Assembly: GCA_029204225.1 (NCBI GenBank)
Contig: CM055098.1
Coordinates: 13,877,929-13,941,928 of the forward strand
Length of the DNA: 64,000 nucleotides
From: Diphasiastrum complanatum
Taxonomy: Eukaryota > Streptophyta > Lycopodiopsida > Lycopodiales > Lycopodiaceae
Direction of reading: 5' to 3'
Shown here in pieces: positions 1-11,214 of this stretch (position 1 is its first letter; each line of letters begins with the position of its first letter). A program made the translations under genes and the position numbers. The notes beneath the pieces are model-generated. The model saw only the letters and a program-made list of their open reading frames with translations. It ran no database searches and had not been told where the DNA came from.

Positions 1-1910
1 CATGCATAAGGTAAGGAAAGAGCTAACTCCATCAATGAAGGTGAAGGTTCTTCCTTGGAAAAGATTGTTGCTAATGATTTCTTTGATCATATGGAAAAAG
101 ATGTTGCTAGGTGCATGCATGAAGAAGGTGGTTCTTCTACATTATTTTGTGATGATTCCAAGAAAGTCATTTTTCCAACAAGTGGAGTCACATGTCTTCA
201 TAAAGAGAGTAGATCAAATGGTTCTATCTAGAGACTTGGTGAGAGAGATAGTCACAAGTCGAGAAGAAGAGAAGTATGTGAAGAGTTCAAAGTATGATGT
301 ACTTTGAATGATGTCATTGTGAATGATAGTGAGGAAGAATCATTATCATATGAGTCATTACCTAAATCATCGAGTAGAAGTTCTTGTTTGAAAAAAGAGA
401 GTACTTCAATCATCCTTATGTTGAAGGTACTAATCATTGTTTTCATGGCTTCTAACGTCTTTGAGGTTTCTACTTCTTATGACGTAATCATTAAGAGGGA
501 GTCTTATGAAGGAAAGAGCAATGGAAGATTGGTTCTTGGGAAGCTCCAAGGTATGGATCTCACATCTCTTCATCAACTCAAAGGACTCTATAATTGTGAA
601 TTGATCACTCATGATCGAGATGGCAAAAGGTTGGTCGGAGAAGACTACATGGAGCAAATCGAGAGGCAATTTCTTCAAGACAAGGGAGATCTCATTGGTG
701 AGCTTATTGAGGTTTGTTATGGACTCAAGAAGGCTGGATTTATTAGTTTTGATACTCATCTTCACCTACTCTACTTCATGTTGGATGGAAAGTTTGGAAT
801 CTATCTTTTGATTTATGATGGTGACATTGGTGACATTGTTTTCACTAACCTTTTTGGAAGATCGAGATCAAACATTTATGAGATATTGTTGGATCTAGAT
901 CATATGTTTGAGAGGGAGTATTTCCATAGGTTCAGGTCTGAAGATGTTCATATCTTTGATATCTTTGATGATCAAGAGAAAGGTAAGCAAGTGGAAGTGA
1001 CTCGCTTTGCTTTACTCACATGTTTAGGAGAATCTTCTTGTGTAGATGATGCTATGCAAGGATATTGGTTTTCATGCTGGAAAAGAAAGTAATGGATCTA
1101 GAAAAAAAAAAGTTTTTTTAATGACTTTGATGGTTGAGAGGAAGATCAAGAGGTCGGTCTCAAAGGGCTTCAACAACACAAAAGGAAAGGTGGCAATTTG
1201 GAGCTAGTCAAGAGCATCAAAGGAAGGTTATTTGGCAAAGATGTTATGAATCTATTTTTTCAGCTTATTGAAGACTCAAGTAAGGTCAAAGGAGCAGCAA
1301 GGAAGTGCTGTTCAAGTTTACTTTACTTGCTCTATCTCATGTTTGAGCTATTTCATGTGAATGTGTGCAAATTGTCAAGATATGGACAAACTAGCTACAT
1401 TGTCTTGCAATATCTTATTGTTGGAGTTGTACTAGCATGCTTGGCTGGTTTTGCTGATGGAAATGAAGCTATTGGAGTTTCATTATATCACTCATTCATG
1501 GACAAGTCATCAAGTATTGATGATATATTGTGGCAAGATGGAGATGGAGGCTCATTCATTGAGTTTTATGGTGGAGACATATCAAGAAAGGACAAAGTTG
1601 GAGGAGACAAGCAAACAAATGGTCATCACTCACATTTATTGTTTGGTTGCTGTAAATTTCCAGAGAGTTCAAATTTTTGAAGCATGGAGGAATCATTTCA
1701 TTCACATTCTATTTGGTTCTTCATGTTCTAGTTATATCTTGATGTGTAAAATTGATGTAAGAAATAGTGAAGCATCCAATTTGGACACTATTTTCTATAT
1801 CAATTATGAAATATACCTTAGAACCTTAGAAAGGAGATCTATACTTAAGATAGAGATCATTCTAAAGTTGGATCAAAGTTCTATTGTCAAAACTATGCCA
1901 AAACTAGTTG
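1..1910 (+). mobile_element. 3' internal region of an LTR retrotransposon, unrecognised coding-like ORFs
   Basis: Open frames run at 304-1092 (262 aa) and 1198-1680 (160 aa), with an acidic serine-rich stretch in the first. I recognise no domain in either. A second frame through 1-290 reads as charged, coding-like protein. The block ends at a purine-rich tract and an LTR, so it is the 3' interior of an LTR element. The stretch 1741-1900 resembles 7361-7490, which also lies upstream of a purine tract and LTR, so both are probably the same 3' region in different element copies. Function unknown. Confidence 0.5.
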
Positions 1911-1919
1911 AAGAGGGAG
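1911..1919 (+). promoter_or_regulatory. Polypurine tract
   Basis: AAGAGGGAG lies directly before the TG that starts the LTR at 1920. This is the expected plus-strand primer position for an LTR element. Confidence 0.65.
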
Positions 1920-2445
1920 TGTGAGAGATTTTAACTAGTTTAGTCTAGTTTAGTCATATTTTGGTAAATTGTCAATAAGAGGCCAAAACTCATTTTAGAG
2001 TTAGACATAAACTTTTTGAAGTTATATTAGTTTAAAATACATTCAATAAACACTTTTTGAAAGTGTGAGAAATTTGGTAGTCGAGTTTGAGAGAGATTCA
2101 AATTTGAATGTTGGGTACATTGAATCTAGACCCAAAAATAGTAGGGTTTACATTTTGGAGGGAAAGCCAAGTGGCCAAATAGGGTTTGGAAACTCTATAA
2201 AAGGATGTAACTCGTGGAGAGACACATTTTCTCTCATTATACATGGTTCTCTTTGGGTTCTACTACTCATTGGTGCACTATCTTGGTGATATCTTGCAAT
2301 CTTGTGTGTAGGATGCTCATATTTTGCTATTTTTGGTTCCACACATGTGAAATATAGTAGGGTACTGTAATTGTACGGGAAACAACTATATTTTATGTTT
2401 TGGTTCATGTTTGATTAGTATCTCTTAGAGTTTGCATCTCATTTT
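1920..2445 (+). mobile_element. 3' LTR, truncated
   Basis: It starts TGTGAGAGAT after a purine tract and parallels the LTR at 9469-10107 over most of its length. It has a TATAAAAG box at 2196-2203. Similarity to the other copy stops near 2445, where copia reverse-transcriptase sequence begins, so the right end is missing. Confidence 0.7.
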
Positions 2446-2449
2446 TCAC

Positions 2450-3110
2450 AGCACTTAGCCAACTAGACTCCGATCTTTGGAGAGAAGCGATGGACAGACA
2501 ATATTCCTCTCTGATCAAGAACCAGACATGGCCATTGGTTGAACTACATGTCGGCATCAATCTTATCGATTGAAAATGGGTCTTTAAGATCAAATATAAA
2601 ACTGACGGGAGTATTGACCAAAGGAAGTCCCCATTAGTAGCTAGAGGATTTTCTCAGATCCCAAAGGTCGACTACAATGAGACTTTCAGTCCAATAGTCA
2701 AGCATTCATCGATCTGAGTCCTCTTAACATTTTTTGTTGCGGCCAACCTCGAATATATCAACTCGATGTACAGACAACTTATCTGAATGGAATTATAGAA
2801 CAAGACATTCACATAATACAACCTGAGGGATACATTCTAGACGGTAAGAAGAATCATGTCTGTAAACTCCACAAGTCACTTCGTGGCTTGAAACAATAAG
2901 TAAGAGTTTGGTTTCAGAGGATTAACACATTCCTCATCCAACATGGTTTCAAACCACTGCCGATTCTAACGTCTATTTCAAGTCAGTACATCATCCTTCA
3001 TTAACATCACCTTGTATGTCGACAACATGTTTTTTTTCTAGCGACAGTACCAATCAGGTGAAGGATGCCAAAGAGATGATGTCTTTCGAATTCGACATGA
3101 CCGCAATTCG
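2450..3110 (+). pseudogene. Ty1/copia reverse transcriptase fragment
   Basis: Translation gives the copia RT entry block: LWREAMDRQY, NQTWPLVELH, KWVFKIKYKTDGSI, LVARGFSQ, DYNETFSPIVKHSSI. It is followed by weaker parts up to a YVDN remnant near 3020. Several in-frame stops and frameshifts are present. There is no start and no linked gag; the following segment is an upstream domain, so the order is scrambled. Dead fragment. Confidence 0.85.
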
Positions 3111-3217
3111 GGTGGGGCCCACTGTTGTCTTGAAATTCAAATCCATTGAGACAAAGAGAGACGACTGTGTTGAAATTGAAAAATAATCTATCTTGACTTT
3201 AGGCTTGCTACAAACTG

Positions 3218-3580
3218 GGAGACAACTCATCTCTTTCTATCAAGGGTGAAGGAATAGTCAGAGTCGAATTTCAGAAAGGTGAGGTCAATTTGCTATCCAA
3301 CGCTCTCCACGTTCCAAATCTGACCAAAAATTTGCTCTCAGTTAGCAGAATCTCTGATTCAGGTCGGAAGATTGAATTTGATACATAAGACTACACAATT
3401 CTTGACAAATCTCGGAAAGTCCTAGCTTTCGAAAAAAGAAGTAACTACCTTTACAAACTCAGCCACTACTATTCTTCTAATAGTCAAGCTCTTCATATAT
3501 TAATTTTTGAGTCAACTGATATGCTTTGGCATTTCAGACTAGGCCATCTTAACTTCAATAGTATTCAACAAAGACTCTAA
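3218..3580 (+). pseudogene. Ty1/copia protease end and GAG-pre-integrase fragment
   Basis: The frame reads GEGIVRVEF, LHVPNLTKNLLSVSRI (the conserved block after the aspartic protease) and then LWHFRLGHLN, the GAG-pre-integrase signature. One in-frame stop lies in the middle. It follows RT sequence, the reverse of pol order, so it was joined by rearrangement or nested insertion. Confidence 0.85.
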
Positions 3581-3589
3581 CCAATAGTT

Positions 3590-3896
3590 TACTTGAAGAT
3601 TCGAAGTTCAAATGAGTGTGTAAAGTTCAAGTGTACTTCCCATATGTGTGAGAGGCTACTAGAATTGTACTTTCACCATATCTATGTGATTTTTCCATAT
3701 TTGTGCTTCAAACAAATTTGTGAGAGAAAAACTAGTGATCTACTTTGTAAAAATCCATTGATCTCATTGTAGATTTGATGTGAAATGGTGTTAGATGATT
3801 GATAGACCTCTAAATCATTGTGAGTGAGTTTTGAGCTTATGTTTTTAGTTCTAGAGAGATACTAAATCCATTCTAAACACCATAAGGAGGCATAGG
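3590..3896. other. Stretch without a recognised gene
   Basis: AT-rich sequence with no convincing open frame or repeat structure. It lies between a copia fragment and the probable CACTA end. Confidence 0.5.
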
Positions 3897-4290
3897 CACT
3901 TCCACAACTAGAAATCTCTGTGTTTATCCACGTGAGACCCGACACTTAGTCGATTTTCCAAAATTTTGTTTGTGTGGAACATCCACGCCAAATTTTTTTT
4001 GAACACGCCTTCGGCCAGTCTACCGGTGTTTTTTTGACACGGCGTCAAAAAATTTATGCGTGTGGATTATCCACGCATGGATAATCCACGCAAAATTGAA
4101 TTTTGAAAATTCTGGCAACTGTTTGGGAAGGAAGCTTGGCGGCGCCGGAAAGCAGTTTTGGAGAGGATAATCCACGCGTGGATGATCCACGCAAATTTCA
4201 TTTTATTCACCGGACAATACTGGAAGCTAAAGATATCCACGCGTGGATATCTTCTACGTGGATTATCCACGCATTTTTTTTTTGCATGTT
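3897..4290 (-). repeat. Probable CACTA subterminal repeat region
   Basis: At least seven copies of ATCCACG(C/T), several as the palindrome TCCACGCGTGGA (near 4172 and 4236), lie in both orientations between 3925 and 4275. The left edge CACTTCCACAACTAGAAAT at 3897 resembles a CACTA-type terminus. The zone lies beyond the 3' end of a minus-strand TNP2-like transposase. CACTA elements carry short inverted and direct motifs near their ends that bind the TnpA/TNP1 product. The assignment is inference from motif clustering and position. Confidence 0.45.
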
Positions 4291-4346
4291 GATAATGACA
4301 TGAAATTAGTTAAATAAATATATTTTTAAAGTGAATTATATTATGA

Positions 4347-6329
4347 TTAGGCTATATATATATATTTTCTTAAGTGAATTATATTATGATGAGATTTTTT
4401 TTTTTTTTTTGCATGTTCATAATGAAATGGAACATCTATGGAAGTGGGTGCTTCAAGTATGGTTTGACGATTTATTACATCTCTAGGTAGCTCAATCTCA
4501 TAGTTAAAATGAAGGTTTTCCATTTCATTCTCAACATTTGCACCCTCAAATACTTGTCGTGAACGTGGTTCAACTTGAGCTACAAACCACCATATCTTGT
4601 TTAGTCGATCTGGTTGAAAAAACACCTACAAAAATCACTATTTTAGAACATATCGAAAACTCAAATACTGAAGTCACTTGCAATAAAATGAAAAACATTA
4701 TAGCATAGCATGTGCACCTACTCACAATGACGAGGCAACACCAATGTGTCAAAGAACTCCATGCTCAATGTTTTTCATGAATCAATCGCAAAAAATCCAC
4801 TTGGATCCGATTTTACGGTTGCATTTGGCCCTCTACAAACTACCTTGAACCATTTCACATCAAATAAAAAATAGTGTCCACTTTCACCAAATGACACATC
4901 ATAAATATTTTGTATAGTTCCTACGTATTCTATATCTCCTGAGATGGGATTCCGATCTCGTGCACTGCTTTGACTTTCTTGTTGGAAAGATGCTATTACA
5001 CCACAATCATGTGTGCGTCTCTTGTTATCAAATAAAAAATAGTGTCCACTTTCACCAACTGACACATCATAAATATTTTGTATAGTTCCTATGTATTCTA
5101 TATCTTCTGAGATGGGATTCCGATCTCGTGCACTGCTTTGACTTTCTTTTTGGAAAGATGCTATTACACCACAATCGTGTGTGCGTCTCTTGTTATCAAT
5201 CCTTCCAACACGAAAGTGAAAACCAAAAGCCCATATAGCATTATACATTTTGCACTGCCACATGACAAACATGAATCTCATAAATAATCATTGTGAATGA
5301 ACATGGTGTTTCAAAATGATTAAACAAATATTGTTATAAACAAGAATGTTCTAATAATAAAGTATCTAAAGAATAATACCTTCCATTTGCATCCTCTTGC
5401 AAAGTCCCATTCTGCGTTTGATATTTTTTGTCCCTCTTTTGTTGCTTTTTCTAGTGTGTCATGCATCTACTCTATAGTGCATTGCTTGGGCAATGGCTCA
5501 AGATCATGTGAACTTGAGGCCATGTGTCTACCTCTATTCTGTCGTTGGCGTTTTCTAGACAAGGCCCTTTTTTTTTTTTCTTCATATAGGTCTAACCATT
5601 TATCCATAACTCCACAATTATAAAGCATGAATGTAAAAAAAATTTCTCGTTGGAAGGGTGCCAACCTATGGACCTTTCCCATCCCTTGAGGTTTTTCACT
5701 AGTTACCTCTTCGACTTCCTCATCATGCCACAATAGTGGAGCAGATGGATGTAGTTGGTGCAAAATTTCAGTAACATAAGAGAGAGATTCATGTACTAAC
5801 CATCCCTCTGACATGCTACCTTCAGGCCTTGCCTTTTGATGCACAGAATCTTTTAAGACTTTCATGTACCTTTCCATAAAGAACATCCACCTAAAAAAGT
5901 CACAAATGGTTAAAAATAAGTGTTTTATTTAATGAGTTCATGTATCAATTGATTTAGTTTAAATACACATGCAAAAGATAATTTATGCACTTATACCTAG
6001 TGTGCACTGGACCAGCAATAGAAACTTCTTCAACCAAGTGCACCAATAAATGCACTTGTGAGTCCATGATGGAAGTCGAAAAATATCTCTCAAACATGCA
6101 CACAATCTCCACCATATCCTCATGTCTCTTGCGAAGATCCAGCTCACGGATTTCTTTTGAACACATCCATCTGCAACATATTCAATCCATTTTATGTCTA
6201 TTTGAATTTCCAATCAATAAATACCAAATAGAAAAATGCACCAAGTACATGTAAATACCTGACAATGATTGATAGTTTGTATATGGTCTCACAAATATCT
6301 TTTGACAAGCACCCACGAATTGACAATGG
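4347..6329 (-). pseudogene. CACTA (En/Spm) TNP2-like transposase, C-terminal half, decayed
   Basis: Five exon-like segments read on the minus strand: 6329-6259, 6170-5997, 5890-5380, 5254-4736 and 4625-4347. GT-AG boundaries keep frame across the first two introns. Segments 1-3 match the DUF4218 part of plant TNP2 (KDICETIYKLS; VHLLVHLVEEVSIAGPV; ERYMKVLKDSV.QKARPEGSM.EG). Segment 4 matches DUF4216 (MYNAIWAFGFHFRV, then YFLFDVKWFKVV), and segment 5 starts FFQPDR. There are in-frame stops in segments 3 and 4, and the catalytic N-terminal half is absent; the right edge at about 6329 abuts copia sequence. A 56-residue block of the DUF4216 part is duplicated in tandem. Non-functional. Confidence 0.85.
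4859..5195 (-). repeat. In-frame 168-bp tandem duplication in the transposase exon
   Basis: The sequence starting at 4859 recurs at 5027 with few differences, an offset of exactly 168 bp (56 codons). The duplicated protein unit begins NKRRTHDCGVIASF and ends SGHYFLFD. Frame is kept. Confidence 0.9.
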
Positions 6330-6338
6330 ATAGATGAA

Positions 6339-7790
6339 TTGAATCATCTTACGATCCTACATGTGAGACAAAGGATTGATTCCTTGAATCTACATGACGG
6401 AGATGAGAAGGTTAACTTCTCAAGCAAAGGCAAAATGAAGTCCAAGGAAAAGTTCCAAAGCATGGAGGCCGAGAGTGATGATGAAGCATCAAGCTCTAAA
6501 GTAAAGAAGAAAGACAAAGCCAAACAAAAGTGCTTCTTTTGTGGAAAGAAGGGACACTTTGCATCCGAGTGCTACAAAAAGAAGAATGCACAAGGTGAGA
6601 GCAAGCAAGGCAACCTTACTCTTGAGAAGGAGGAGGATTATGAGGATGAAGTTAACTCATCCTTGATGGCATCTACACCAACAAGCAAGAGCTACTCCAA
6701 TGACACATGGTTGATTGATAGTGGGGCTAGTTCTCACATGACATTCCAAAAGGATTTCTTCTCAACTCTTGTACCTTTTGTAGGTTGTAAAAAGTTTATT
6801 CTAACAACAAGTGTTCAAGAATGTAGAATAGATGGAGTGGGAAAAATCTCATTAATTCTTGGATCCTCTAAAAGATTGGATCTAGAAAATGTACTCCATG
6901 ATCCTAATCTTACTAAGAGCTTGCTAAGTGTTGGACAACTAATGGATAGTGGTTTAGATGTCCATTTTAAGCAAAGTGTTTGCTCTATTATGATGAATGA
7001 CACTTGCATTGTAAAGGGATTCAAGCAAGGGAGGCTATTTAAGCTTGATGCTATTGTGTTTCTTGGAAGTGTGAACATGGAAGCATTTTCAAAGTGTGGA
7101 AAGAGTTGTGAGGCTTGTAGCCTCTCAAAGGCTCACAAGGAACCATTTGCTAACTCTTCTACTAGATCTTCTAGGTCAATAGATCTCATTCATAGTGATG
7201 TGCACTCTTTTTCAAAACTATCTAATGGAGGTGCATTACTGTATGCATCTTCATTGATGATTACTCTAGATACACTTGAATTGAACTTTTGGATTCCAAA
7301 AGTAAGATACTTGAGTTTTTCAATAAGATCAAGAATGATGTGTTCATTCATAATGTTTAAAATGTGTAAATTTTCAATCTTAGAGGCAAGTTGTAAACTT
7401 TTTATGAGAATAAGTGAAGCATCCAAAGTGGACACTTATATCCATAAGCAAGTAGTTAGCCTTATTGAGATGGAAATACTTTTTGATCTCAATATTAGAA
7501 AAATCATGCCAAGTTGTGGTGATTTTTGGACTTATGTTTCTAGCATAAGTAAGATTGATGATCATAGAAAGTGCACATTATATGATCATGTTTGTAGTGA
7601 TCATCATGAGACATGGAGGTCTCGGATTTCCATCAAGAAGGAGCATGCACATCAAGAAGGAGAATGCCTCAAGGTCAAGCATCTACATGAAATTTGGAAG
7701 GAATCAAATTTGGAAGTGCTAGGATGGTGCAAAGCTCCCAAGTTCATCAAAGAAGTCAACATCAAGGAGGCACTATCATGGATATGGTGA
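6339..7790 (+). pseudogene. Ty1/copia gag-protease fragment, internally deleted
   Basis: A 483-codon open frame. It contains a CCHC zinc knuckle (CFFCGKKGHFASEC, about residue 66), a protease active-site motif DSGASSHM (about 127) and the LLSVGQLMDSGLDVHF block. It then jumps from GSVNM to SKCGK.CEACSLSKAHK, losing the H..RLGH part that the minus-strand copy near 54.45 kb keeps. An integrase start (IDLIHSDVHSFS) is followed by sequence that no longer resembles integrase. The capsid part upstream is missing. Closest relative in the window is the minus-strand element at 51-57 kb. Long but not functional. Confidence 0.88.
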
Positions 7791-7912
7791 TCTCGTATCT
7801 TCATCAAACTCATTATCTTCACACCTTTGAACTAGCAAGCATCCATAATAAAAGACCAATTCAGCCCATGGAGTCAAGCTTAAGATCATGATGCTTTTAT
7901 CAAGTTAGTTTT

Positions 7913-7921
7913 GAGGAGGAG
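7913..7921 (+). promoter_or_regulatory. Polypurine tract
   Basis: GAGGAGGAG immediately precedes the LTR-like TGCTAGAATTGG at 7922. Confidence 0.55.
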
Positions 7922-8565
7922 TGCTAGAATTGGCAAAAGCTAACTTGATCAAATCTTGTAAATACCATAATGACTTGTGCCTATCATCATTAGACATGTG
8001 TGGAGCCTGTTCCCACGTGTGAAATCTATGCCTAAATCATATAGATTGTACATCTCATTTAATTTGGAAACTAGTGGTAGAAAATTAACTAGTTTAGTAG
8101 TATTATGCCATTCTAGTGGTAGAAAATGCTATATCACATGGGTAGGAGTGGTCTCCCACGTTTGAAATGTCAAGCATAAAGTTTAGATCCATTGTATATA
8201 TATTTCATTTGAGTCAAATGTCAAATCTCCTAAATTGTAGGAGTTATCTCCTAGATTGTAGGAATCTAGAAGGACAACACTAACCACCAATGATGATGTG
8301 GCAAATTAGTGGAATCTTAGCCAAAGTGGATATGGATGAGTACAATGAGCTGTCCTATACATGCTGGAAGCAGCCTAGAGAGAGATTATGATGATTGTGT
8401 ACTTGATCCATGATGGATCCATTGTGAGGTTAATGATGAGAAACATTGATTTGGGAGCAATCTTGGTGTTTTCACTCTCTTAAACAAGTTCTTTGTGGAT
8501 GAATGCTTAGGATTTCTTAAGTAAAATTATTTGCTATTAGCAGGCCATACAATGGCTGTAATTCA
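7922..8565 (+). mobile_element. LTR of a copia-like element
   Basis: It follows a purine tract. Its early part shares GTGTGGAGCCTGTTCCCA and the surrounding ~80 bp with the LTRs at 51001-51810 and 56370-57169 (opposite strand). A TATATATAT box lies near 8195. The right end near 8565 (AATTCACA) is placed by analogy to the LTR at 61374 and is uncertain. Confidence 0.5.
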
Positions 8566-9468
8566 CACATGTTAAGCCTTTGGATCATTAGTTTTTGTTG
8601 TTCTTGCTTGGATATATAGAAATTGTCAAGTAGAAGCTAGATTTGGATGCTAGTTTTCATATAGATCAAGATTCCAAGCTTCCAGTCACTCTTATTGATC
8701 ATTTGTAGATCAAATTGAGTCCATTAATCTGAAATTTCACAAATATGCGTTGAATTTTGACAGATTATGAAAGAGATGCCAACTTTTTTTGACAAATTTG
8801 AAAGACATCTCTATTTGTTGAAAATTTACAAGGGATGTGGGATTCTGACACTGGTAAAAATGCATCGAAATCTATCATGGTAGAGATTTTTCATTTTTGC
8901 CACATCTCCATGTGAACTTCAGCTTCCAACAATCTACATAGAGATTTGAAAATTAATCTAATGGGATATAGGTCATTGAAAATCAGTATTGTTGGATTTT
9001 GACAAGCCAATGAAAACCTTCCGATATACGATTTTCGACATCATTTCTGACAAATCATCTGACATTCCGAAATTTGACACAAATCTTTTCACAAATTTCT
9101 ATCGCAATATATGTCGGAGAACACCAATTTTTGTAGTTCTGTTGTCATTTTGGAACAATCAACCTATAGAATCAAAATCCAAGATCATACAAGAGCTACA
9201 GAAAGAATTCTAAAAAAAAAGTAAGTTTGATTCAAGAGCCATATTGAAAGATATGAGCAAATGGATTTGATACAAAAGGGATGCCATGCGTGATCAGTCT
9301 ATCTAGTGTTGTAAGATAGACGAAAAAAAAACTAGATTGTATGCAAAAAGATACTGTAGTAAGTAGGATGGCCCATGGCATGGACAATCCTAAGTCAAGA
9401 TCAAGTAGCAAGGCAAGCCTATAGGCCCAAATGGTATGTAGCTCATTAATATTTTACAATTTATTCTA
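8566..9468. other. Leader-like or intergenic sequence, no gene
   Basis: AT-rich with only short chance frames. Parts near 8620-8700 resemble the leader of the element at 60.6-61.4 kb. No domain seen. Confidence 0.4.
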
Positions 9469-10107
9469 TGTGAAAGATGTCAACTAGTTTTGCTATTTTG
9501 GTCATATTTGTATATTTGGCAATTGAGGCCAATTTTCATATTAGACTTAAAGTTTGAAAAGTTATATTAGTCTAAAATCATTTGAATAAACACTTTTGGA
9601 AAGTGTGGGAAACTATAAAACATGAGTTTTGGAGATATTCAATTTGAGTAGATACATTGAATCTAGTCACAAAAATAGTAGGATTTCTATTATGGAGGGA
9701 AACTAAAGTTTGAATTTAGGTTTGGACTTGTTATAAAAGGATGTAACTCATGGGAAGATGAGAGATTCTCTCTCTCTTATCTCATTCATGCTTATACATG
9801 GTTCTCTTAGGTTCTACTATCCATTGGTGCACTACTCTTGTGATATCTTGCAATTTTGTGTGTAGAATGTTCATTGATTGCTATTTTCAAATCCACGTTT
9901 GTGAAATACAATAGCTTAATATTTTTGTATGGATAGAAACATTAGTTTATATTTTGATTGATGTTTGATCAAGATCTATTAGAGTTTGCATCTCATTCAT
10001 AGTGTAGATGTTGGCTTTTATACATTGGCAAGATTGGTGAGTTGCTTGTCTTTCTAACCAAAGATCAAAGGGATATTTTGGATCTTAATGATCTAAAATT
10101 CTTCACA
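9469..10107 (+). mobile_element. 5' LTR
   Basis: It starts TGTGAAAGAT and ends CTTCACA directly against the tRNA primer site at 10108. It has a TATAAAAG box at 9732-9739. It is related to the truncated 3' LTR at 1920-2445 (shared blocks around the TATA box and around AGAGTTTGCATCTCATT). No purine tract precedes it, as expected for a 5' LTR. Confidence 0.75.
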
Positions 10108-10119
10108 TGGTATCAGAGC
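10108..10119 (+). promoter_or_regulatory. Primer binding site (initiator tRNA-Met)
   Basis: Exact TGGTATCAGAGC directly after the LTR end. Confidence 0.85.
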
Positions 10120-11210
10120 TTGTGTTTTAGGTTATGAAGGAAGCATTCACAATCTATCAATGATTTGGAGAAGATATTAATGCTAGTAGAGCATGCTAGA
10201 TTGAATTCTACACCAAAATCAAGTTTCTTGCATAACGATGTATTGGATCTTTTGTAGATCAAAATTTAAAATAGGTTTATAATCTTGATCAATTCCAATT
10301 TCACACATTACTTGTTGTATTTGGCCAATTTATAAAGCATTGGAGAAGCCTAAGTGGTGGCTACAAGATTGCATATCAAGTTTTAGGCAATTGCATGTAG
10401 ATTTTGAAATAATCAATTTTTTGTGATTTTGTCAAAACCCTAAATTTGATTAGATCTCTAGATTGTGAGGTTGCTGAACTTACTTTGAGTGTGTTTCAAT
10501 CTTAGGAAGTGGCAAGAGTCATTAGATGGAGGACAGATCATAGGTTGATCAAGATTTCACTATTCTATGTGTTGATTTGCTTGGTATAAGTGTTATAAGA
10601 AAATTGAGAAGTTTCATTGTTCACAGATTCCTACCAATCTGTGAACACGATTCTTTTTGGTCTTCTTGATTTCCTTGTCTCTGGAAATTGGATGTTTCTG
10701 CCCATTCCAGGTAATTGGCTCATATTTTGGATTGTCGGTTCAAGCAGCAAGGTTTCTCTTCATTTAGACACATTTCTCAACTTGTCAATGGGATGATTAG
10801 GATTCGTTCACTCCAGATACATGCACATGAATTCACATGCAACTGAAAACCATTCACCAAAAAATTTGTGTGCGATATAGGTGAATAACCAAACGGTTCT
10901 TGCAACTATCAACTTCTAAAATGTTAGAAAACAAACAAGATGCTCAGATTAATCTATGGAACTAAACAAGAAACAAGAAACTAATTATCTATCAGCATAA
11001 TAACAATCCAAAGATCAAGAAACACCCATCTCTTGATTCTTGGATAGCCCAAGAACATCAAAAATTGAGATGTTAAGAATATGCAAGATCTACACTACAA
11101 TCTCAACCTGTTTAGTTTACTTGAATGCTGAAATTACATTAAACAAGAACAAGAAATCTATTCCACTCTAATTCCACTCTGTAGTAAAGCCGAGCCATCA
11201 TTTCATGATC
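10120..11210 (+). other. Element leader and unassigned sequence
   Basis: No coding domain recognised after the primer site. The element interior is lost before the minus-strand ORF family that follows. Confidence 0.45.
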
Positions 11211-11214
11211 ATTC

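Noticed and set aside
304-1092. 262-codon frame as a host gene
   Set aside because: It lies upstream of a purine tract and LTR on the same strand and shows no host domain, so it is better read as element interior.
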